A DNA stretch of 64,000 bases from Streptomyces gilvus (lineage in GTDB: Bacteria; Actinomycetota; Actinomycetes; Streptomycetales; Streptomycetaceae). The notes under the pieces are model-generated. The model searched no databases and was not told the origin of the DNA. It worked only from the letters and a program-made list of their open reading frames with translations. A program made the translations under genes and the position numbers. Positions 9,701-17,558 of the stretch are shown here, one piece after another (position 1 is the first letter of the stretch; the number at the start of each line of letters is the position of its first letter). Where the stretch lies: positions 62,001 through 126,000 of the forward strand of contig NZ_JAKWBE010000026.1 of the NCBI RefSeq assembly GCF_022513565.1, in the 5' to 3' direction.

Positions 9701-10581
9701 AGCCAGAGGATCAGCTCGTCCATGAAGAGGATCAGGCCGTCGTAGCCGAGCGACTTGGCGTGCTCGGCGATGACGGACAGACCGGCGTCGAGAGAGATGA
9801 AGCCGTGCTCGTCCTCGGCGGCGTTCTTGGCGAAGCCGGGGAGGAGATTGGTGCTGGCGTCGTTGACGAGCTTGGCGCGCAGTTCGGCGGGGGCGGAGGG
9901 GTTCAGGAGATTGAGCGATACGCCCGCCTCGTGGTTCTCCTCGGCGGCGAGCGCGGTGTCCAGGAGCTGCGGGGTCCAGGCGAAGCCCTCGCCCCACTCG
10001 TCCTCGTCATCGTCGTCCACACCGGTGCCGAGGCCCCGGATGACGGCCTCATCGCCCATGTTGGCACGCATGGCGCGGATGTCGGCGAAGAGGGAGTCGG
10101 TCCGGTAGACCTGCGGGGTCGGGGCCTCCGGGTGCAGCTTCTTGACATGGTGCACGTACCCGCCGAGCACCCGCTGTTCCAGGGCCTTCGCGCCGAGCAT
10201 GTGGTACGGCACGAGCAGGAACTTCTTGCCGTCCGTGGTCAGCCACTCGTGCTTGGTCAGCACCGGGTCGAACTCGGTACGGGCGCGGGCGGCCGGGTTG
10301 CCGCTGAGGAGCGCGTACAGGACGGCCATGAAGTGCGACTTACCGGAACCGAACGAGCCGTGCAGGTACGCGGCCTTGGAACGGTGCCCGTCGAGCGAGG
10401 ACTTGATGAGCTTCAGCGCCTCGTCGAAGTTCTCCAGCAGCCGCTCGGTGACGACGTAGTCCTCGAGCGCGTGCCCGGCGCCCTCGGGTGTCGTCGCCTC
10501 GGCGAGGGACAGCACGAAGTCCGACGTGGAAATGGACTCCTTGATGTCGATGACATCGCGGAGGAGCGGCTGCTGGGCCAT
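6697..10581 (-). CDS. pglY: BREX/Pgl large P-loop ATPase PglY (BrxC-type)
   Basis: Very large ATPase (1294 residues). Walker A (GSFGSGKSH) is near residue 78 and the Walker B strand (LILFMDELILW) near 285. The rest is long helical sequence, with a Pro/Ser/Thr-rich linker near 1200 before a short C-terminal domain. Size and motifs match PglY/BrxC, which works with PglZ in BREX phage exclusion. It starts at ATG 10581, with GGGAGAGCGAGA upstream as a weak ribosome site, and its stop overlaps pglZ. It is separated from pglX by roughly 6.9 kb, although both belong to one system, so the pglYZ block needs its own promoter; a small gene lies just upstream at 10669-10845. Confidence 0.95.
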   Translation of the reverse strand: MAQQPLLRDVIDIKESISTSDFVLSLAEATTPEGAGHALEDYVVTERLLENFDEALKLIKSSLDGHRSKAAYLHGSFGSGKSHFMAVLYALLSGNPAARARTEFDPVLTKHEWLTTDGKKFLLVPYHMLGAKALEQRVLGGYVHHVKKLHPEAPTPQVYRTDSLFADIRAMRANMGDEAVIRGLGTGVDDDDEDEWGEGFAWTPQLLDTALAAEENHEAGVSLNLLNPSAPAELRAKLVNDASTNLLPGFAKNAAEDEHGFISLDAGLSVIAEHAKSLGYDGLILFMDELILWLATLIHDQKFVAREASKITNFVEGGDARRAIPVVSFIARQRDLRELVGEEVSGAAESSIQDTLNLASGRFDKITLEDRNLPQIAHARLLKAKDPEAERLVDAAFEQTKRVGPQVWDTLLGSEKGTTGADAESFRLTYPFSPAFMDTLVHISSALQRSRTGLKLMGQLLADHRNEIRLGQLIPVGDLYPVIAAGGDKPFTDSLKVVFEAADKLYKTKLRPYLLTSYDITEDDVEQYVNRPEAITDPQRANRCRMFVGDNRLVCTLLLSALAPSVPALSELTIRRLGALNHGSVLAPIPGAEVGIIKNKVAEWAARFPEIKETGTDANPGVRLELSGVDVDSVIANAQVNDNPGNRAALARRLLSEELGVEHGQLSDQLTFTWRGTARTSEILFGNVADEDELPDHDLMPQEEGRWRIAIDLPFDEGEYGPREDANRMQRLRERQQGERSRTVAWLPAHLSAQRFADFRRLVVIDKALADEHRFDTQYAGHLNADNRSRAKGLLETQREALLKQVKGAFKQAYGLAQKQPADVVPDFDDHLVALPDVDGLTLSFGQSLHDGIRHVAGKLLAHQYPAHPDLDPDATGMAVKPADTKKVFAHVRAAAEARDGRVEVPAADRKLMQRIAGPLRLGQQKEAYFELSRYWADHFRQLASAQGVTGDLSLITLTDWMDKPDPRGLPDFLARLVVAAFAEMDDRVWVRVGTVLDPAPELAGIKDHDALRSQPLPAESDWDTARQRFETVFGQKAPALRRGRMVNQFARQIIESARTHRDHAADLVHQLEAHATFLGLDQTADAGRLALARRSLQLLDALTAEAGKGAAGAKKTVEALASFDLGETSADRYGTSIKQARSVAEAVASAPWSTLELAAGLGPEGAALLDSLRNVARDDQRTADLRDALTRTQREVVALVKRTQAAAQPSAPPVAPQPTADDLSLNTPTSDPRIPYTPQQTPTPGSSGSGAARTSGGRRTTAARAAADLQAELSELAARHPDATIEITWKVVE

Positions 10582-10668
10582 TGCGGGTCTCGCTCTCCCT
10601 GACAGTGTTTCGGGTGCTGCTGCTCGTACTCGATGTGGTGCGGGTCTGCTGCCCGGGGCCGCTGCCCG

Positions 10669-10845
10669 TCACCCGTCCAGCCCGTAGGGCATGGCTCGGA
10701 AGTACGGGCTGCCGACGGGCGGTGCGGCGTGCCGATGGTCCTGGCCGGTGGCGAGGAGGAGATCGGTCGCGTGCCGCTGTGCGGGAACGACGTGCACGGC
10801 ATCGGCCAGGCCGAGGGAGGCGGGCTGGTGTCGCATGCGCTTCAT
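10669..10845 (-). CDS. Small hypothetical protein upstream of pglY
   Basis: A 58-residue reading frame on the same strand as pglY, ending 87 bases before its start. An ATG at 10845 is preceded by a purine-rich GAGGGGGG ribosome site. Nearly every codon has G or C in the third position, so it looks like genuine Streptomyces coding DNA rather than a chance frame. The peptide has a His-rich middle (QDHRHAAPP) and no membrane segment or signal peptide. I do not recognise a family. It could be a leader gene of the pglYZ transcript or a small partner of the system. Confidence 0.5.
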   Translation of the reverse strand: MKRMRHQPASLGLADAVHVVPAQRHATDLLLATGQDHRHAAPPVGSPYFRAMPYGLDG

Positions 10846-10991
10846 GCCCCCCTCGCACTGAACGACCACTCGCACGGCCTGCGCATAGCACCCTACATCG
10901 GTACACCCACCGCCCTCGCAAGGAATACCCTCCGTCCGCTGCCGGGGCGCCGCGACGGCCGGAACACCGCAGGTGGATCCGTCGGCCTTCC

Positions 10992-11663
10992 CTACTTGCG
11001 GGCTGCGGCCTCGTACCGGTCGACCTGGTCGCGCAGAAGCTTGGTGGCCGTGTCGGCTTCCGCGTTGGTGAGGCCGCCGGTGCCGGCGTTGATCAGGGTG
11101 GGCCCGTCGAGGGTGAACTGCTGGAGCACCGTGGTGCCGTCGTTGTCGATGCGTACGCCCAGGGACCGGTCGCCGAGCTTGTCCACGCTCATCGGCGAGT
11201 ACTTCAGCACTGACCCCTGATAGGTCTCCTGGTGACAGGTCTCGAGCGCCTTCTCCATCGCGGTGAACGACTCGGCGGCATCGCTCGCGCTCGCGTACTG
11301 CCGAATGCCCACAGTCGCAAACGTGGCGGTCAGCCCTCCACCCTTCTGGAAGGTGCGGGAGACCTGGATCCGCGCCTTGTGCGGCTGGTGGTAGTCGCAG
11401 AACGTCTTGTTGCCCGAACTGGTGTCACTGTCGGTCGACCAGCCGGCAGGCATCTGCGACAGCGACAGCAGAGCGGACGTGAGCTGGGTCTTGGTGAGGA
11501 GCGCTGCCTGTGGAGTCGGGGAGGGGGATGCCGGGCTGGACGCGGTGGAGCTGTTCGACGCGACAGGCTTTGCAGCCGTGGGCGTGGCGGTGTTGCTGCA
11601 GGCAGCGAGCGCCACGGACAGGGCAGCCACGCCAAGCGCGCCGAAGTACTTCCGTTGAAGCAC
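10992..11663 (-). CDS. Secreted lipoprotein with PknH-like sensor-type domain
   Basis: Protein of 223 residues with a type II signal peptide: a basic start (MLQRKYFG), a hydrophobic stretch and the lipobox LAAC with Cys at about residue 22. A Ser/Thr/Pro/Ala-rich tether follows to about residue 55. The mature domain has two well-separated Cys residues (FCDYHQ and ETCHQE) that could form a disulphide, and its pattern resembles the PknH-like extracellular sensor domain of actinobacterial lipoproteins; that resemblance is a judgement from pattern only. It is expected to be anchored on the outer face of the membrane. It is part of the cargo between pglX and pglY, with no evident link to the Pgl mechanism. 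Confidence 0.7.
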   Translation of the reverse strand: MLQRKYFGALGVAALSVALAACSNTATPTAAKPVASNSSTASSPASPSPTPQAALLTKTQLTSALLSLSQMPAGWSTDSDTSSGNKTFCDYHQPHKARIQVSRTFQKGGGLTATFATVGIRQYASASDAAESFTAMEKALETCHQETYQGSVLKYSPMSVDKLGDRSLGVRIDNDGTTVLQQFTLDGPTLINAGTGGLTNAEADTATKLLRDQVDRYEAAARK

Positions 11664-11944
11664 GGAGATCGTTCCCCCGAGAGATGCGAAGAAGCAGTGG
11701 AGAGCACGGATGCTGCGTGAAGCTTATGTGCCGATGAAAGCAGCACTGCTTCGGGGTGGTCCATGACCGGCAGGGTGACCGGGCCTCCCCTCTCTGTCAG
11801 TGCAGAGGCCGCGGTGGGCGTCGCCGGCCGGCCGAACGCCCTGGTCGAGCGGCCTTCGGCGAGGTGGCCGCCACTCGGACGTCGACGGCGGCCACCACTG
11901 ACTTCGTGGGCCCGGGAAGCACCCCCGCCCCCGCCCGTATGCGG

Positions 11945-12484
11945 TCACCAGGTGTGAGCCACGTCCACCACGAGATGGTTGGCTGTCTGGAAGACCCGGA
12001 ACGGCAGCCGGGCGCGGACACCCAGTCCGGCCTGGGTGTAGCCCTCGGAGCCGCCTGTGAACTTGAACTCCCGGAAGGTCCGGTATCCGGCGACGTCGAC
12101 GAGCGGAAGCGGCGGGTAGGGCTCTCCGGTCTCCCCGTCGTAGCGCGGGGAGAACAGCGAGATCTCCAGAATGGCTCCGCCCTTGATCGGAACCACGGCG
12201 TCGCTCGGGTCCTGGTGCAGTACGTCGACGTACCGGACGGTGTAACGGATCGGGTCGGCCGCCGTACCCTCGGCGTCGAAGACCAGGCGGTCGAAGCACT
12301 CGTGCTGTCCCGTCCTCACGTCGGTCAGTCGCCTGGAGGTGACGGAGTCACCGGTCTTGTCCAGGCTTCCCCACGTCACGGCACAGTCCGCTGCCGTCGG
12401 CGCGGCCACCGCCGGAGCCGTGCCGGCCAACAGGCCGCCGCCCGCCAGAATCATCGTGGCCAGTGCAGTACCGAACCGTCGCAT
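11945..12484 (-). CDS. Secreted AMIN-like domain protein
   Basis: Protein of 179 residues with a clear Sec signal peptide (MRRFGTALATMILAGGGLL then AVAA-PTAAD, cleavage near residue 28). The mature part has two Cys residues and alternating beta-strand sequence ending in ANHLVVDVAHTW, the closing strand of the actinobacterial AMIN-like domain. AMIN-like domains are thought to help localise proteins at the cell envelope. The start at ATG 12484 is chosen because the signal peptide begins there; upstream codons are not signal-like. Pgl-cargo region, function unknown. Confidence 0.7.
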   Translation of the reverse strand: MRRFGTALATMILAGGGLLAGTAPAVAAPTAADCAVTWGSLDKTGDSVTSRRLTDVRTGQHECFDRLVFDAEGTAADPIRYTVRYVDVLHQDPSDAVVPIKGGAILEISLFSPRYDGETGEPYPPLPLVDVAGYRTFREFKFTGGSEGYTQAGLGVRARLPFRVFQTANHLVVDVAHTW

Positions 12485-12749
12485 GACTGCCCCCCAGTGG
12501 TTCGCGTAGGTGTGTGTCTGTTCAGACCGGCGGGCTTCCGGAAGGTTGTGTGGAGTGGAGCAGTCCATTGCGGCGCAGGGGCCCCTTCCGGACCTTCCGA
12601 ACCTGTTGCCCCTTGAGACGACCCCTCCGTGCGCGGCCTGGTGCCGAGGTCCGTTCACGGAGCGACCGCACGGACGAGGAGGGTCCCGATGTGCCCAGGG
12701 TGAGGCGCGTCGAGGACCCGCGCTTCGGCCGGGGCATCCGGCGGCGCGG

Positions 12750-13325
12750 TCACGGCCGCTGGGTGGCCCGGTGCACGAAAGCGGGTGGGAGGTTCGCCCA
12801 CACCGCCTTCGAGCGTTCCAACCGGTGGAAGCGGCGGGCCAGTTCGGCGGTGAAGTGGCGGGCAGGCGGAGTCCGGGCCGCGTGCAGGTAGGCGAAGGTG
12901 GTGAACCGGCCCCCGGGCGCGAGGACTTCGGTCACGGCGTCCAGGATGTGCCCGCGCCTCTCCCGCGGCATGACCGTCCACGGCAGCCCGGAGACCACCG
13001 CGTCGACCGGTTCGCCCACCGCGGCGGCCAGCTCGGCGGCCGAGCCCTGGACCACGGTCAGCCGGCTGTCGCGCCGGGTGGCCGACAGCCGGGCGGCGAG
13101 CACCGGGTTGAGCTCGATGGCGACGAGCCGTGCGTCGGGTGCGAGCCGGGCGAGCACCGCGTCGGTGAACACCCCTGTCCCCGGGCCGAGTTCGACGACG
13201 AGCCGGGCGCGCTTCAGTCCGATGCCCTCGGTCATCGCGTACGCCAGTCGCCGTGAACTGGCCGCCACGGCACCGGTCATGAGAGGCCGTCTGAGGAACT
13301 CGGTGGTGATCGACATGGCGGCCAT
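12750..13325 (-). CDS. Class I SAM-dependent methyltransferase (phospholipid/rRNA-type)
   Basis: Protein of 191 residues with a standard Rossmann methyltransferase core. Motif I is LVVELGPGTGVFTDAVL near residue 45, the acidic end of strand 2 is VAIELNP, and the motif IV region is DAVVSGLPWTVM. The ELGPGTG and LPW pattern resembles PmtA-like phosphatidylethanolamine N-methyltransferases and the KsgA/Erm fold. The start is uncertain: ATG 13325 and ATG 13316 are both possible and neither has a strong ribosome site. It is transcribed divergently from the sensor kinase gene at 13448. Substrate cannot be assigned. Confidence 0.72.
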   Translation of the reverse strand: MAAMSITTEFLRRPLMTGAVAASSRRLAYAMTEGIGLKRARLVVELGPGTGVFTDAVLARLAPDARLVAIELNPVLAARLSATRRDSRLTVVQGSAAELAAAVGEPVDAVVSGLPWTVMPRERRGHILDAVTEVLAPGGRFTTFAYLHAARTPPARHFTAELARRFHRLERSKAVWANLPPAFVHRATQRP

Positions 13326-13447
13326 GCTGGAAGCACCCCGGGTGGCCGCACGTCGTATCCCCGGCCGGTGCCCGTACGACTGCGGGAGGACCCGGTGACG
13401 CCCGTCAGGACGATGCCGGGAGCGGGCCCCGGCCGTAGCGTGAGGCG

Positions 13448-14716
13448 GTGCAACGGCTGATCGAGACACTGTCCCGTCTGCGGCGCGGACATTCGTGGCT
13501 GACGGACCTGCTGCTGGTCGTGCTGGTGGCCGTGCCCCCGGTGATCCGCCCGCAGCCCGGCTGGCGGCCCGTCTGGGTACAGACGGCCGTGTACGCGGCC
13601 CTGGTGCTGCCCCTGCTGTGGCGCCGCCGCCGGCCGGTGCTCGTCGCGGCCCTGGTGACGGCCGCGTTCTGGGCGCAGTACCTCGGCCAGGTGTGGGGAC
13701 AGGAACCGGGACGCGGCGCCGTCGCCCTGGCCGCGGTCCTGGCCACCCTCACCGTACGCGGCCTGCGCCGGGCCGCCGCGGCGACGGTGCTCTGTGCGGC
13801 TTGCTGCGTGCTGCTGTGGATTCCCTCGTGGCAGCGGGACTACGGAGGCCAGGGCGCCCGGGGGGCCTGGCTCACCCCGCTCGCGGTGGGGCTGCTGCTG
13901 GCCGGGGCCTGGGTGTTCGGCGAGTACGTCCGTGCCCGGCGCGCCTATGTCGCCGAGTTCGAGCGGCGGGCCGTGCTCGCCGAGTCGGAGCGCCTGGCCC
14001 TGGCCCGGGTCGCCGTCGCCGAGGAGCGGGCGCGCATCGCCCGCGAGATCCACGACGTCCTCGCGCACAGTGTGAGCGTGATGGTGCTGAACGCCGAGGG
14101 CGGCAGGCTGATGCGGCACACCGACCCCACGGTCGTCGACCGCACCCTCGGCGTCATCAGCGCGACCGGCCGCGAGGCCCTGGACGAACTGCGCCGGCTG
14201 CTGGACGTGCTGCGCACTCCCGACACGGACGCCTCAGCCGGCGGCCCCGGACCCGGACCCGGTGACGGTGGGGCAGCCGAGTTCCTGTCGGCCGATCTGC
14301 GGCGGCTGGTCGGGCGCCTCAACACGGGCGGCACGCGCGCCCGGCTGGACCTTCGCGGAGAGCGGGGCGGTCTTCCCGCGGATCTCACCGCGCAGACGTA
14401 CCGCATCGTGCAGGAGGCGCTCACCAACGTCGTCAAGCACGCGCCGCCGGACGCCACGATCCACGTACGGGTCGACACCGGTTGCGAGGGGCCCGGGCGG
14501 CTGGTCCGTGTCCGGGTGGAGAACTCGGCCGGAGCCGGAGCGGCGGCCGAGCACCCCGCCCCGCTGCTCTCCTCCGGCCGCGGACTCACCGGCATGCGCG
14601 AACGCGCCGCCCTGTACGGCGGGAGCGTCGACGCCGGGCCCGCACCCGGCGGCGGCTACCGGGTCACCGCCACCCTGCGCCCCGCCGGGCCCGAGCCCAC
14701 CACGGCGACCCCATGA
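13448..14716 (+). CDS. Two-component sensor histidine kinase (NarL/DesK class)
   Basis: Membrane histidine kinase of 422 residues. Several hydrophobic segments fill residues 15-160. The dimerisation/phosphoacceptor helix carries IAREIHDVLAHSVSVMV with the phosphorylated His near residue 200. The HATPase part has a QEALTNVVKHAPP N-box and the GRGLTGMRERAALYGG G-box, as in HisKA_3 kinases. Starts at GTG 13448. The stop overlaps the response regulator start (ATGA), so kinase and regulator form one unit. The signal is unknown. It is cargo inside the Pgl locus. Confidence 0.9.
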   Translation: MQRLIETLSRLRRGHSWLTDLLLVVLVAVPPVIRPQPGWRPVWVQTAVYAALVLPLLWRRRRPVLVAALVTAAFWAQYLGQVWGQEPGRGAVALAAVLATLTVRGLRRAAAATVLCAACCVLLWIPSWQRDYGGQGARGAWLTPLAVGLLLAGAWVFGEYVRARRAYVAEFERRAVLAESERLALARVAVAEERARIAREIHDVLAHSVSVMVLNAEGGRLMRHTDPTVVDRTLGVISATGREALDELRRLLDVLRTPDTDASAGGPGPGPGDGGAAEFLSADLRRLVGRLNTGGTRARLDLRGERGGLPADLTAQTYRIVQEALTNVVKHAPPDATIHVRVDTGCEGPGRLVRVRVENSAGAGAAAEHPAPLLSSGRGLTGMRERAALYGGSVDAGPAPGGGYRVTATLRPAGPEPTTATP

Positions 14717-15417
14717 CCGGCCCGACCCCGCCCCCGACCCCGGCTCCCGCTCCGTCGTCGTCGCGGGTGCTGATCTGCGACGACCAGGAGCTCATCCGGA
14801 TGGGCCTGCGCATGGTCGTCGACAGCCAGCCCGACCTCACCGTGGTGGGCGAGGCCGCCGACGGCGACGCGGCGATCACGGGCGTGGCCGCCCTGGAGCC
14901 GGACCTCGTCCTGATGGACGTACGCATGCCCGGCCTGGACGGGCTCGCCGCCACCGAACGCCTCTGCGCCCAGCCCCACGCGCCGAAGATCCTCGTCGTC
15001 ACCACCTTCGACCTCGACGAGTACGCCTACGCGGCCCTGCGGGCCGGAGCGAACGGCTTCCTCGTCAAGGACGCCCCCGCCGAGGAGATCCTGGTCACCG
15101 TCCGCGCGGTGCTGCGGGGCGAGCTCATGGTGGCGCCCTCGCTCACCCGGCGCCTGGTCGAACGCTTCGTCCTGCAGGCCCCCGCGACCGTGCCCGCCCA
15201 GCGCGGCCGTCTGGCCGCGCTCACCGACCGGGAACGGGAAGTCCTCGCCCTGGTCGCCCGGGGACTGGCCAACCGCGAGATCGCCGACCGCCTCTTCGTC
15301 GGGGAGACGACCGTCAAGACCCACCTCGGCCGCATCCTGACCAAACTCGGCCTCCGCGACCGTGTCCACGCCGTCATCTTCGCCTACGAGAGCGGGCTGA
15401 TCCGGGCCGGCGACTGA
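14713..15417 (+). CDS. Response regulator, NarL/LuxR family
   Basis: Protein of 234 residues. After a Pro-rich N-terminal tail (about 18 residues) there is a receiver domain with acidic pair CDDQE, phosphoacceptor Asp in VLMDVRMPG near residue 68 and Lys in FLVKDAPAE. A LuxR-type helix-turn-helix closes the protein (LTDREREVLALVARGLANREIADRL, then VKTHLGRILTKLGLRDR). Translationally coupled to the kinase upstream. Target genes are not evident; the lipoprotein and methyltransferase nearby are candidates only by position. Confidence 0.92.
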   Translation: MTGPTPPPTPAPAPSSSRVLICDDQELIRMGLRMVVDSQPDLTVVGEAADGDAAITGVAALEPDLVLMDVRMPGLDGLAATERLCAQPHAPKILVVTTFDLDEYAYAALRAGANGFLVKDAPAEEILVTVRAVLRGELMVAPSLTRRLVERFVLQAPATVPAQRGRLAALTDREREVLALVARGLANREIADRLFVGETTVKTHLGRILTKLGLRDRVHAVIFAYESGLIRAGD

Positions 15418-15476
15418 ACAGCGCCGGGGTCCAAGGGTGCCGGTGAGAAGGCGTCACCAGCCGCGAACGAAGGGCG

Positions 15477-15599
15477 TCACGTCCGGGGACGTGCGGCGGG
15501 ATCGCGCTCGGCGACATGACGGGCGACGGCGTCGACGCCGGGGCGGGCGTAGCGTTCCAGCGAGCGGACGGAGGCGTGGCGAGAACGGGCCGGCAGCAG
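15477..15599 (-). pseudogene. Tyrosine-recombinase (integrase) C-terminal remnant
   Basis: On the minus strand a 40-codon stretch reads SRHASVRSLERYARPG, then DAVARHVAERDP, and ends at TGA 15477-15479. HASVRSLERYARPG is the familiar C-terminal end of actinobacterial phage-type tyrosine integrases, including the active-site Tyr in LERY. No other part of an integrase is present upstream; the frame runs into unrelated sequence above about 15590 and has no start. It is therefore a dead fragment left by an integrative element. It lies in the insert that splits pglX from pglY, the only direct trace of mobility in the locus. Confidence 0.7.
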
Positions 15600-15697
15600 T
15601 CATCAACTCGGCCCGCCGAGCACTGAACCCGCGCTGATGACAGCGTGGGCGTGCGCCCTGGATGGGCCCAGTTCGGGCCCGGCTCGGGGAGACACAC

Positions 15698-15733
15698 AGG
15701 GCCCTTGGCAAGCGCGCGCCTGCCGAGGGCCCT
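15698..15733 (-). terminator. Intrinsic terminator after the XRE-DUF397 pair
   Basis: Thirteen-base arms AGGGCCCTTGGCA (15698-15710) and TGCCGAGGGCCCT (15721-15733) pair with a single T-G wobble around a 10-base loop. The hairpin lies seven bases past the stop of the DUF397 gene, where a terminator for that minus-strand transcript would be expected. Confidence 0.7.
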
Positions 15734-15740
15734 GCTCCTG

Positions 15741-15944
15741 TCAGAGTGCCGCGAACTGGACGAACGCGGTCCAGGCCGTGGGTTGTACGCCCAGTGCGGT
15801 ACGGGTTGTGTCCTTTGAGTCGCGGACGTGGACCCTGCCGGGGCGGGCGGCGACCTCAACACACTGACCACCCTCAGCGCCGCTGTAGCTGCTCTTGACC
15901 CAGACAAGTGCAGGCACGGGACCGCGCCTTGCTTCAGCGTTCAT
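15741..15944 (-). CDS. DUF397 small protein
   Basis: Protein of 67 residues of the DUF397 family. The core pattern WVKSSYSGAEGGQCVEVA, then VHVRDSKD, and a closing aromatic/hydrophobic strand (WTAFVQFAAL) is diagnostic. DUF397 proteins are nearly always paired in Streptomyces with an Scr1-type XRE regulator and act as its small partner in morphology or antibiotic control loci, and have been compared with toxin-antitoxin pairs. Its ATG overlaps the stop of the XRE gene by four bases. Confidence 0.9.
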   Translation of the reverse strand: MNAEARRGPVPALVWVKSSYSGAEGGQCVEVAARPGRVHVRDSKDTTRTALGVQPTAWTAFVQFAAL

Positions 15945-16771
15945 CTCTCTCCCAACAGCTTCTCGATGAAGGCCAGGGACTCACTCGGGGTGAGAGCCTG
16001 CGCTCGGATGATCCCATAGCGCGCGGACAGCGCATGGACCGCGTCCCGCTCTGTGACCAGTGTGCTCCGGCCTTGAGCCTCTATGTAGCCGACCTGCTGC
16101 CCCTGCCTTGGCGTCAGCAAGGTGAACGCGCCATCGACACCAGCATTGTCCTCGCGGTCGAGCGGCATCACCTGAAGCTCGACGTTTCGCTTTTGACCGA
16201 GCAAAAGCAACTGCTCAAGCTGTCCGCGCCATACGTGCTCACCGCCGAGCGGCCGCCGTACAACCGGCTCCTCCATGACGAAGCTCAGCAACGGGGCGGG
16301 CCACCTATCGAAGATCTCCTGTCGTGCGAGCCGCGCTGCAACGCGCTGCTCGATGGTCGCCTCGTCCAGCAGCGGGCGCCGCATCCCCAGCAAAGCCCGC
16401 GTGTACTCCTCTGTCTGCAACAGGCCGTTGACCACGTGGGTGTCGTACACGTAAAGCTCGACCGCCTCGGCCTCCAACTTGGCCGCATCCCGAAGGAACG
16501 CCGGATACTGAGCCCGAGCCACCTCCTGCTTGCTCGCGCTCAACACCCCGCCCGCCCCGAGCACTTCATCCGCCCGGTCGATGAACTTCGGCGGCGGAAT
16601 ACGTCTTCCCTGCTCGAACGACGCGATGGTCGAGGCCGAGTAACCAGTCAGCGACCCGAGCTTCGCGCGGTCCATCCCAGCCCGCTCGCGGAACAGCTTC
16701 AACTGCCGCCCGAACACGGCCAGAATTCCCGCCCCGAACTCATACTCCGGCTGCTGAACCTCGTCGTCCAC
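15941..16771 (-). CDS. XRE-family regulator with DUF5753 (Scr1-like)
   Basis: Protein of 276 residues. An N-terminal helix-turn-helix occupies residues 18-75 (LKLFRERAGMDRAKLGSLTG, then STIASFEQGRRIPPP). The C-terminal DUF5753 ligand/partner domain spans about 100-275. This is the standard Scr1/WhiJ-like architecture, coupled to the DUF397 gene downstream by an ATGA overlap. It is divergent from the HATPase gene at 16944 across 172 bases that must hold both promoters. Such regulator/DUF397/HATPase sets are common in Streptomyces; here it sits against the 3' end of pglX. Confidence 0.92.
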   Translation of the reverse strand: MDDEVQQPEYEFGAGILAVFGRQLKLFRERAGMDRAKLGSLTGYSASTIASFEQGRRIPPPKFIDRADEVLGAGGVLSASKQEVARAQYPAFLRDAAKLEAEAVELYVYDTHVVNGLLQTEEYTRALLGMRRPLLDEATIEQRVAARLARQEIFDRWPAPLLSFVMEEPVVRRPLGGEHVWRGQLEQLLLLGQKRNVELQVMPLDREDNAGVDGAFTLLTPRQGQQVGYIEAQGRSTLVTERDAVHALSARYGIIRAQALTPSESLAFIEKLLGER

Positions 16772-16943
16772 GCCGCAGCTCCTCCCGTACGCCCGTCAAA
16801 GTCACGGACTTCACCCAACGCGCGGCCCCAGGAACCTGTCACGCCGCGCACCGCAGACAAGCGCACCGCCCACGCATACAACCCGCACCCGTCAGGGCGT
16901 CGCTCCTGTTCAACGCTACGCACAGTCCGGGACCGTTGACTGC

Positions 16944-17558
16944 ATGAAGTCAGCAACTCCCCCGAACGGGCATATGCCACAGCACCCCGCACTCGAACGC
17001 GAGTTCACCATGCGCTTCACATCGACCCCACGCGGTGCGCGCCTCGCCCGCCGACTGGTCTCGCACCGCCTGAACGACTGGGGCCACCCCTACACGACCC
17101 CGGTCAACGAGACCCTCACCCTCATCACGGCCGAACTCAGCGCCAACGCCGTACGCCACGGCCACGTAGCCGGCCGGGACTTCCACCTCCAACTCACCCT
17201 GGCCGAGGGCATGTTCCGAATCGAGGTCTCCGACACCCGCGCCGAGAAACAGCCCTCGTCCACTCACCCGGCCCCCGACGCCCTGTCCGAGTCCGGCCGC
17301 GGCCTCCACCTCGTCGCCGCCCTCGCGGACGACTGGGGCGTCACCCCTCGCCCGGCCGCCCCCGGCAAGACCGTGTGGGCCGAGCTGCGCGTACGAACCG
17401 GAGGCCACCCGCACACGCCCCCGGCGGCCCCTGCTCCGACAGACTCGGCATCGGCGTACAGGCACAACACCGAGTCATTTCCGGCTACTTCTTCACGGCA
17501 GCGCGACGGCCTCGGGTTGCGGCCTGGGGACGCCAGTTACGGAGGTCGTCGTCGGTGA
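16944..17558 (+). CDS. RsbW-like ATP-binding protein (HATPase_c)
   Basis: Protein of 204 residues with a single GHKL ATPase domain of the anti-sigma-factor kinase type: the N-box (ITAELSANAVRHGHV) near residue 60 and the G-box (SESGRGLHLVAALADDWG) near 115. The family typically regulates sigma factors or partners XRE/DUF397 proteins. The last 40 residues are low-complexity and run 74 bases into the 3' end of pglX on the opposite strand, so the two genes converge and overlap. Start ATG 16944 is assumed; a later ATG (16974 or 17010) is possible because the first residues are not conserved-looking. Confidence 0.85.
   Translation: MKSATPPNGHMPQHPALEREFTMRFTSTPRGARLARRLVSHRLNDWGHPYTTPVNETLTLITAELSANAVRHGHVAGRDFHLQLTLAEGMFRIEVSDTRAEKQPSSTHPAPDALSESGRGLHLVAALADDWGVTPRPAAPGKTVWAELRVRTGGHPHTPPAAPAPTDSASAYRHNTESFPATSSRQRDGLGLRPGDASYGGRRR

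Noticed and set aside
15437..15637. Plus-strand 66-codon frame after the response regulator
   Set aside because: Arg-rich shadow; the minus strand holds the integrase remnant.
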